Positions 56,481-64,000 of a stretch of 64,000 nt of DNA are shown in pieces. Position 1 is the stretch's first letter. Every line of letters starts with the position of its first letter. The translations under genes and the position numbers were made by a program. Source of the DNA: Terana coerulea (taxonomy: Eukaryota > Basidiomycota > Agaricomycetes > Polyporales > Phanerochaetaceae). The stretch covers positions 186,001-250,000 of the forward strand of contig JAKOGH010000812.1 of assembly GCA_024811115.1 (NCBI GenBank). The letters are read 5' to 3'. Under the pieces are notes generated by a model that worked only from the letters and a program-made list of their open reading frames with translations, searched no databases and was not told the origin of the DNA.

Positions 56481-58313
56481 TCATACATCGAATCTAACCG
56501 TCTGTTCTCCTCCGCCTCTATCGATCTTGAGCAACCTCTTTGCGACACACGCATATATGGGCCGAGTAACGCCTGCAGCAGCGCCTTCAGCCTTGCTGAG
56601 CACGTCCTTCAGCACATTTAGCGACATTGAGTAGTTGGGCGGGTTGTTGAGGAGCGCGAGAAGCATGCGCGCCGTGAGGATTTGTTGGCCAGTGCCGAGT
56701 GACGAGGGTACCGCGACTGATAGCGAAGATGCGCTGGACGCGGATGGAGAGCCAAGGGAAGGGGGCTGCACGGTTGCCGATTGCAGGAGGGCACTGTGGG
56801 GGGAGATGATCAGGTCGTGCAAAACTGGCTGGATGACATGGGGGACGCACATAGTTTCTTTCGCTCTTGGAGGTTTCGCAGGGTCAAACGTGTGTCCCGG
56901 CACGACCGTCTCGCCCACGGTCGACCATATTTTGGCCTGTAAAAGGTGGATTAGTCCATGCAGGCCGCAACACCGATGCGCGTAAACGGACCACAATGGT
57001 TTCCAGTTCGATCGTAACCTTCACTTTGCCTGGTCTAGCCGAAGCTCGCGATGCAGGCTGCGTTTGCTCTGGCTCCGGCGGTGATAGCTCCCTCTGAGTA
57101 GGCGCAGGAGCCTTAGCAATCATCACTGTCTTGTCTTCTTCATCGTCAGCGATTTCTGAAGACTCGGGAACCTCATCCACCTCATTCGCAGCAGGCTCGT
57201 CCGGCTCCCGTTGCGGCTCGGCTGAAGCTTCCCGCTCCCGCGCAGTGAAATGTAGGGCTCCCGACGACCCTCGCACAGCCGACAGCGCTGGAATCGGACT
57301 GGCGAGAGTTCCCGACAGATCCGCCAAGTCGATTTGTTCGTCGGTAAGTAGATCTCCGGTAAAGTGTAGCGTCCGAGCGGCGGCGCCAGGCGTGCTCCAG
57401 AAGTCCTGCTCTTGTTGGTCTGCCCCTTCACGTGCAGGGGACGGCTTCGCACCGGAAGAGGGCTTGGCAGTCCTGGATGAGCTGGCTTGCTTAGACTTCT
57501 GTAGCATAGCTTCTTTCTGAGTATTGCGATCAGCAAACAAACACCAGATAGTGGGACAGAATATAGTATGCGTACCTGTTTCTTGAGCTGCAGGATTCGT
57601 GCTTGCGCTTCAGCTATACGCTGTTCTTCCTGCTTGGCAAGCGTCTTGGGCGATAGATTCGATCCACGAGAATCTGACGCGCTGCTCTGGACTTAGTTGA
57701 CGACACAGAGTGCGTGACTTTGCCAAATTACTCACTTGCTTGAGTTGTTCGTTCAGCCCGCGGATGTTATCTCGGATGACGTCGAGTTGGTCCAGAATAC
57801 TTTCCGCTTGCTCAGAGTACCGGGGCATAGGTCTAATAGATTGGCTAACACGACGCGAAGTAAGACGCGAAGACCTCCAACAGTGCGGTGGAGGGGTTGC
57901 TCACTATCGGTCAAGAAACTTCAACGCTGCGTGTGCATACACCTCAGGCTCGTGCTCCCCTGGCTTTCCCCATCTTCTTTCCTGCGTGCAGCTGGCGGTC
58001 TCCTGAGCGGGGTTGCGATTGGCAAGGCCACACGGGTTATTCCAGCCTTCGGGCCTGCTACAAGTTCGTCCTGCGCGGTATGTGGAACCGCGTGCTGGTT
58101 TGGCTGGTCAAGCGTAAACAGACCGAGCTCGGAGGGATCTATGTCGCGAATGAGATCGCCGAGATGTGTCTGAAGGACGGCGCGCGTGAAAGGACCAGCG
58201 GAACCAGGTTTGGGATGGGCGTCGTCGGGGGACCTTCCGGCTGCGGCAGCGTTTGTTCGAATGGCGTTGGCAAGATGAGAGAGGCGATCAATATGGTCCG
58301 ATAGGCTTGACAT
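56481..58313 (-). CDS. SPC34: DASH complex subunit Spc34-like, with long extension and winged-helix-like C-terminus
   Basis: Spc34 is a subunit of the fungal DASH/Dam1 kinetochore-microtubule complex. Start at 58313 (MSSLSDHIDRLSHLANAIRT). The core reads GPFTRAVLQTHLGDLIRDID, PSELGLFTL, ATPLRRPPAARR, then EPEVYAHAALKFLDR and, after an intron, YQSIRPMPRYSEQAESILDQ, LDVIRDNIRGLNEQLKQ. This matches the Spc34 order of an F-T-x-A-L-L...LIRD-E-x-x-ELF-like motif followed by a V-Y...AA-x-K-x-L/Y-P...coiled coil. It continues with a second coiled coil (LAKQEEQRIAEAQARILQLK), a long Ser/Glu-rich linker, KVTIELETIV-AKIWSTVGETV, and a C-terminal unit MLLALLNNPPNYSMSLNVLK, TRPIYACVAKRLLKIDRGGG, ending at 56481. 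At ~470 residues it is much longer than yeast Spc34. Core identity is plausible, not certain. Confidence 0.55.
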
Positions 58314-59032
58314 GTCTGTCCAAATTCAAGAGTCGGTCTGAAAACATAGGCAGTCAGTCGGGAAGAGCTGCGAGATTGCTTCTCTGCAGTGAACAGACCC
58401 TAACCTAAGCTCGAGATGTTGGGCTCCGAATATGGCAAAGGCTTTAGAACCTAACAAGTACAAACAAATGCCGCGACCCTCAGCTTCCACGTTCAAGTAT
58501 TTCACGCTCATACTAAGAAAATGCAGAGATGCAGGAAATGTATCTGTGTTAACATCGAGCGTTCATGCGAGGACGGAAGTCGTTGAGGTTGAAGACAGGT
58601 CCTGGAGAATCCCGGCGGCAAGAATCGGCACACCACGTGTGCCACGTGCGTCTGTCCAAATGCGCCGCTTGTGGCGGGCAAGCCCGTCCCTTCTGCTCTG
58701 CAACAACATGGCTTTTTTCTTTTCATGCCGCTTCTGCTGTCTCCTGATTACTGCCCAAGCTCTTTCGAGGAGCTCTACACAAGTCACTGTTTGAATCCGC
58801 CGAAATGAACCTTTGTGAACGATGTGGCCCCACCACGTGTCGTCAAGGAGGTGGTGGCCTTTCAACGTTCAATGAACAAAGGAGCGGGCACTAAGTATAC
58901 TTGGCTCGTTTACCTTGAGACACTATTCCTTACTTACCATCAACTATCATTATTCCGACCACACGGTCCACACAGCGTACCACCGCATCTTGCAACTCGG
59001 AGCGTACTCAACGTTTTGTCCACTTGACGAAT
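58314..59032. other. Divergent intergenic region
   Basis: About 720 bases between two divergent genes. Several short frames on both strands lack support. No RNA gene seen. Confidence 0.4.
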
Positions 59033-60744
59033 ATGGCCAATCGGACTCGACCTCGGGGGGACCGACGCTCGCTGCAGGCTTCAGTCGCCTCTCCTAAGGG
59101 TACCATTGAGCAGATATCTCAAGAAGTTACACCGTCCTCAGTTTCCCAACAACCGCGTGCTGGACCTTCGCAGCTGTCTGGCCACTATCAAAGCCAACGA
59201 CAAGCGTGCGACATTCGACCATCCCAAAGCCCCCTGGAGGACGAGGATGAAGAATTCGACCCTGACTCTTTTGGTCTTTTACCGTCGGACGTCTCCTATG
59301 AAACTAACCCGCCACAGCAATCAACTCGTACCTTCCCACTCCAACAATACCGAGGTTTAGACTGCTTCGTGCAGAGCACCTTGGGAAGTCTGCGGTCTTT
59401 TCGTCTCCCAAGCGAGATCGAACGACTTACTCTGGGTGCGATTTGGCATTGCGCTCTGCTCCCTCATCAGCGGGAACATTTTGCACAGAAAGAAAGGCGG
59501 TGGCTCCAGCATGGCCTTTACTCCGACGAGCAAGCCATCGCGAAGCCGGTACCTCTTGGGGTGGATATCATTATCAGGGGCTTAGAGGCAGTGCGAATGC
59601 TCCGCAGGTCGACTCAGGTCGAGAAGACCTTGGCTCAACGGCACGGAAATATCCTCCGCGAAGCCGTTCTTCGAAGCTTTGGACGTGAAGGAAGATACAT
59701 TAATTACCCTACCGAGGCGGCTGGATACGTTGCACTACCTCCGGGAGTGGTGCGTGGCATAGCACGTACATGATCTTGGCGCTGACTTCAAGAAAGACCG
59801 CTTCTCAGAACGAGGTCGTTGTACCCCATGCGTCGATCGTTGGACCATCACGGGCTCTAGTCGAGAATATACCCATGGCTTTGCAAGGAGGCTGGCGTAC
59901 CAAGCAGGCGAAGTGGCCCCGTGATAGCGAGGCTGGCGCCATCGTTCAAATCCCAACCGCCGTCAGCATGCCCACGGTACATCAACGCCAACCTCTGACT
60001 ACACCCGTTTCACTTCACACCCAGCATATGGCGAGCTCTCCGAAACGCAAACGAATGCGGGAAGCGGACGACGTCGACACTCTCCACACGGAGTTCTACG
60101 TGACCACCCCGTCCGATGTGGAAGCTTCCGGTCTCTCGCAGGCCATCAGGTCTCCGCAAACACCGAGGGCACGGTCCTCTTCGACTTCTCAGGGCAACAA
60201 GCGTCGGAAGACTGTGACAGGCGGCAAACCCACGGTAATACCTGCAAGTGCGCCAGCCAAGAGGTCCAAGGCGAAGTCCACGGCTGGGGCCCAAATAGCG
60301 TCAGCTGCTGTTGCGGCGCGGGCGCAACCGCACTCGCCAGCCGTATCCACCCCGCGTGCTCGCGAGCCTAGCCCGGCGGAGCCAGACTACATCATCATCT
60401 CTGACAGCCCGCCGTCAAGCCAGCCCACAAGCCCGCAGCTGATTTTCGCCGCTGTTCCTCAGCTAGAACTGCAGTACCCTGAACAGCCCGATTTCGAATC
60501 TGCTTTCGATCCCCACTGGCAGCCGGAAGTCGCTCCGATTTCCTCGACATATCGAGAAGAACTCCCAACGTCGCAACACTTCTCATGGGGCTCTGACTGG
60601 ATGATCCCCGACCTCGGCATCTACAGCCCCCTGGGGCCTCTTCCAAAGTGGGGCGTGAGGCTGGTGGATACGCCGCACACCTCGAGGTCCTCTGAGCTGG
60701 CGTGTGCCATGGACCCTCCCACTCGCACGCATGGTGTTCATTGA
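59033..60744 (+). CDS. Unknown, probably nuclear protein
   Basis: I do not recognise it. Start at 59033 (MANRTRPRGDRRSLQASVAS). A disordered N-terminus leads to a helical region: EFDPDSFGLLPSD, RGLDCFVQSTLGSLRSFRLP, IERLTLGAIWHCALLPHQRE, LGVDIIIRGLEAVRMLRRST, QRHGNILREAVLRSFGREGR and TEAAGYVALPPGVVRGI. Near 59765-59815 an intron or frame change leads to a second part: GPSRALVENIPMALQGGWRT, a basic patch SSPKRKRMREADDVDTLHTE, Pro/Ser/Thr-rich linkers with KRRKTVTGG and KRSKAKSTAG, then DYIIISDSPPSS and a C-terminus with FSWGSDWMIPDLGIYSPL, ending at 60744. Multiple basic clusters suggest nuclear import. The helical region could be a fungal-specific domain; function unknown. Confidence 0.55.
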
Positions 60745-61027
60745 GAAGTACACCCCCAATGAGGCCATGGCAACTTCTCGCGGGGTGGTTGACGTAACGA
60801 CAGCGTTTTGGATTAGTCGACCAATTTCGCTTCTTGACATGAAGACGACGTAATGCGACCGCAAATATAATATAATATCCTCGGTTCTGTGGAAAAGACT
60901 GTTGTCACGCATATATTTGAGCGTTTTCCTTGCTGATTGTGGCTGAGAGTTATTCATCTGGTGTGCCGACGTCGTTGGGTCAACCGACATGATGCATTAG
61001 AACCTGGTTCGACTCACTTCGCCCGAT
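60745..61027. other. Intergenic
   Basis: About 280 bases with no coding signal. Confidence 0.4.
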
Positions 61028-61539
61028 ATGGCCGACGCTCTTGTAGCGGCCACGTGTTCCCGCTTTTTGCCGCTCGAGCTCCCGCCCCAAAATTATGTCG
61101 ATTAATATTCCAGACAATGAATACTATCCTATCGCGAATTGATCTCTTCAAGTTGCGTTGAATGTCCTTTCGGATGTCTTAGAAAATTGACGTCAGAGGA
61201 GAGTACAAATATGTTCCACACGTCGCTATGGAATGTCAAGCGGGGATCTCATGACGAAGTTTCAACAAAAGACTTGAAAATTTGGGGCCAAATGCCAGCT
61301 TGTCCACCGTGCTGTACTTGATCGAATGTCTACCCCAGATCCCCACAGACGTACGTGGTTGAATACGTTGCACGTCTGTTCCCTTAGGACAGCTCTCTCG
61401 CATACCTAGAGCCCCCCGGGCCTTTCGCGCACATCAAGAAGCTCGAGGCGACAGTTGAACTGATCAAGACGAAATGGATTACGAGCCGAGTCGAGTACGT
61501 ATCAAGGAGCTGTAGAGATGATGAGACGACTAGATGAGA
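61028..61539 (+). other. Possible small multi-exon gene, unresolved
   Basis: Starting at an ATG (61028, MADALVAATCSRFLPLELPP) are open segments in changing frames: VALNVLSDVLEN (~61153), EYKYVPHVAMECQAGIS (~61205), KFGAKCQLVHRAVLDRMSTP (~61280) and, after an acceptor ttag near 61389, DSSLAYLEPPGPFAHIKKLE and ATVELIKTKWITSRVEY. The composition is protein-like and the last segment has a clean acceptor. I cannot fix the splice pattern or recognise the family; frame errors may be involved. Confidence 0.3.
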
Positions 61540-62088
61540 GAGAAAATCTGGCGACTAGGTACAGGAGAGGAAATGGTGCGATGCAAATGCGACGATGGAG
61601 GGAGACAGGGGACGAGATGCGCGGAAAAGTGGGATGGCGGGATGGGAGTGATAGAATAGAAGATAAGTACTCCGTGCGTGTACACAGTACACAATAAGTA
61701 CCAGATATTATTGTTACACGATAATACAGAGAGCCCGAGCCATGAGACCGATACAGATATAGGAAATGGGGGAGGGGGGCGATGGCGGTGGATGGTGTGG
61801 TCGTAGGGATACACGGCGGCCGCGATATGACAGCGCAGACAGTAGATGGTGCGACGATGCGGATGAACGCGATACATTGCGACGATGTGCTTGGTGGCGA
61901 ACCGATGCAGGCCAGGGATGTGCGTGATTAAACGAGTCCGAGACGTCTATGATGATGTGGAATGAAATTGCGATGCGACAATGCAAACCCAGGTATTGCG
62001 AGAGAGGTATTCAAGACGTGGTATGCGATGTCATGTTGTAGCGTGGGTCCTCGTGAGATATCGTGAGTGAGTTAACGGCCGCGAACAC
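61540..62088. other. Purine-rich convergent flank
   Basis: The plus strand is strikingly GA-rich (gagggagacagggg, gggaggggggcgatgg), giving pyrimidine tracts on the minus strand; likely 3' flank of the gene ending at 62089. No coding exon seen. Confidence 0.45.
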
Positions 62089-63622
62089 CTACGCCCGCCT
62101 CGCCCTGGCGCGCGACTTGGTCTTGCCGGCGTCGTGCATCGCTACCGCTACGCGCTTCGGCGACGGCTTCGTTTCCGCGACGAGCTCGTCGACGCTCATG
62201 ACCTTCTTCGCCGGCTTACGTACGCGCCCGCTCGTCCGCACCGCCGGGCTCGCCTCCTCCTTCTCCTTATCCGCGCCGCGCTTCCGCTTCGTGCCCGCCT
62301 TTGCGTCCGTCGCGTCCCGGCTCGACCGCCGTCACGTCTCCCGCGGAGCTGCTGTCGCTCACGGCTGTGCTCGAACCGGACGAGCTGGACGACGAGCGCG
62401 CGCGCGTGATCGGAGGGCGTGCCGCCTCCTCGACTTCGGCCGGCGCGGAGGACACGGGCGACAGCGTATCGGGCAGCGATCCGAGCTCGGTCATGGGCGT
62501 CGACGCGGTGGAGCCGGTACCGGCGGTCTTGCGGTTGGCTTGACGCGATGAGCGGCGGGTGGGCTCGAGCGCAGCGGATGTGGCACGCGTGCTGCGAGCC
62601 GCAGGCGGGGCGGGGAAGCCTCCAGCACGATGGAGGGGAAGATGGGAGTCTCCACACCTGTGAGCTCGAGCTCGGTGGCCTTGCCCTTGCCTGCCTGGCC
62701 TGGTTCTTCGTTGGCGAGCAAGACGGCGCTCAGACCCGGAAGAGGCAGCTCGGGCAGCTCTTCGGTTTCCGCTGTGGCGACCGCGATGGCAGCGACCTCC
62801 TCCTCCGTCTTCTTGGACAGACGCGTCCGCTTCTTGGGAGGCTCGTGTTGCGCGACGTCCGTTGACTTGGCCACGGCCGAGGCGGCGGCAGCTTCAGCCT
62901 TGCGTTTGCGGAGACGCATGCCGTTCTCGATCTTCTTGCCTTCGCTCCTCATCGAAGGGAAGACGGAGAGCTGCATGCCTTGGACTAGCCAAAGGTTCTC
63001 TTTGATACCTAGCCAGCTTGCGGGGGACTGTATCGGGCACGGGAACATCTCTACGCGCGCGGCAAGGGCGTGCATGAGCTCGCGTCGTGTCATGATGTGA
63101 AAGGGCGGACTCACCGAGGATCTTGTCCACTCGCTCTGCCGTGTTGTGAGTAAAGTGCTTGCCCCAGAAGAAGAAATGCTTCTTGTGCTGCACGCGGTGT
63201 AGGACCCTGAGGGCGGCGAGCACGAAGATGCATTCGCTCTGGAAGTTGTCCAGCTTGGTGGGCATGTCCAGGTAGTCGTTCAACGTCTTGGGCTTCCCTT
63301 GTTTCTTCAGATACCAAGACTCGACCTGCGGCAGCTGGGACTCGGCGGGGGTGATCGTGGGTAAATTCTCGAGGTAGCGGTGGACCACGGGGTGATTCAC
63401 TGTGATCTTACCGTCGTCCTGAATACCTGGGGCAATTTCTACAGGACAAGGCTTCATGTACTTGTGGTACTGCGGGTCTAGGAATGAGATTGCAGCGGGG
63501 ACAGGTCGGGTGGGGGCGCTGGCGTGGGGAGGTGGCCGGACCAGGGCCTCGTCGCGGACGGAAGAGGTGGGAAACTGGAATCGTGAGGAGGATGGGTAGG
63601 ATTGCAATTCTAGGCCAGCCAT
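62089..63622 (-). CDS. Basic, probably nuclear protein of unknown function
   Basis: I do not recognise it. The start at 63622 (MAGLELQSYPSSSRFQFPTS) is preferred to an upstream in-frame Met because the sequence before it is low-complexity and leader-like. A conserved-looking core follows: ISFLDPQYHKYMKPCPVEIA, HPVVHRYLENLPTITPAESQ, QVESWYLKKQGKPKTLNDYL, FQSECIFVLAALRVLHRVQH and KKHFFFWGKHFTHN, ending at an intron after ILGE. The second exon gives AHALAARVEMF-like and LWLVQGMQLSVFPSMRS, then Lys/Arg/Ala-rich stretches (MRLRKRKAEAAAAS, PPKKRTRLSKKTEEE). A frame change is inferred near 62305-62325; downstream the frame SGRVRKPAKKVMSVDELVAE to KTKSRARARRA ends at 62089. The basic SGRVRKP unit resembles an AT-hook-like or chromatin-binding tail. 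Confidence 0.6.
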
Positions 63623-64000
63623 GGCAGCTGTATGCGGGGGATTCGTTGGTGTGGCGGGGTGTCGTGCGTCACGTCGGGTGGTCCTCGTGCTGAGGGACGG
63701 CTGTCGATGCGTAGATATGTATGGGATGGGTCTGAAGTGTACAAGCTTGCTGTAGATTGTGTATGGCGTGCCGTGTTCAGTGTCAGTGGCGAGCAGAGAA
63801 TCTCTGAGGGTTGTGTGGCCAGTCTGGGCGAAGGGGCGCGATGAGCTCACGAAACAGCTGGGAGCCGTGCAACCTTACCGTCAGTGCTCGGATGTGTGCT
63901 AGGTACCTGCAGAGTCGCGCGGGACGTGCAAGACGACGAGCAGGGCGTCGGAGACGGCGAGGGGTAGTGTGTGGGGGACGGAGGATGTGGTCGGTGAAAG
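63623..64000. other. 5' flank of the last gene, to window edge
   Basis: No supported exon. A neighbouring gene may begin just outside the window. Confidence 0.35.

Noticed and set aside
1..64000. CRISPR array, insertion sequence, intact retrotransposon or prophage
   Set aside because: No spaced direct repeats, transposase, reverse transcriptase, integrase or phage genes were recognised; the genome is eukaryotic.
1..64000. Biosynthetic or defence gene cluster
   Set aside because: Neighbouring genes belong to unrelated housekeeping functions; no synthase, tailoring-enzyme or nuclease-effector grouping is seen.

Overview
This window is nuclear DNA of a filamentous basidiomycete, most likely an agaricomycete. 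The genes are intron-dense, with introns mostly 45-60 nt that run GTRNGY to YAG. Genes lie on both strands with short gaps. The gene set is eukaryotic and fungal: a class IV-like chitin synthase, a DOCK-type exchange factor, a Medusa/DUF7082 regulator, Mediator Med27, Ski3, LSM2, a DASH Spc34-like subunit and a Ten1-like telomere protein. No bacterial, viral or intact transposon genes were seen.

Layout. 0-9.1 kb: chitin synthase (partial, -), L-asparaginase (+), a short-chain dehydrogenase (+), GPI mannosyltransferase 2/PIG-V (+) and a SLAC1/Mae1-type anion transporter (-). 9.1-11 kb: no supported gene. 11-20.4 kb: a long DOCK gene (+) convergent with a Medusa-like gene (-). 21.3-24 kb: Med27 (-) and an unknown protein (-). 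24.4-31.3 kb: LETM1/Mdm38 (+) convergent with Ski3 (-). 31.7-38.8 kb: a charged low-complexity protein (+), an F-box/beta-propeller protein (-), WDR83/Morg1 (+), orphan exons, and a small protein that looks like a dimeric alpha/beta barrel. 39-45.5 kb: Ten1-like (-), a mucin-like membrane protein (+), a tyrosine/dual-specificity phosphatase (+) and a tiny dsRNA-binding-type protein (-). 45.6-48.7 kb: gene-poor. 48.7-49.8 kb: LSM2 (-) and a single-pass membrane protein (-). 51.8-56.3 kb: a large unrecognised protein built from repeated modules (+). 56.5-63.6 kb: Spc34-like (-) and two nuclear-looking unknowns.

The genes do not form one pathway. They are ordinary eukaryotic housekeeping and signalling genes: cell wall and GPI synthesis, mitochondrial ion homeostasis, RNA decay and splicing, transcription, kinetochore and telomere. 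The most novel item is the modular protein at 51.8-56.3 kb. It has at least three diverged copies of a two-part module, which I cannot place in a known family.

Quality warning. More than twenty conserved reading frames switch frame by one base, often at a run of C, G, A or T, with good homology on both sides. This pattern points to uncorrected sequencing indels rather than many pseudogenes. CDS spans below run from first to last coding base and include introns and these frame breaks.
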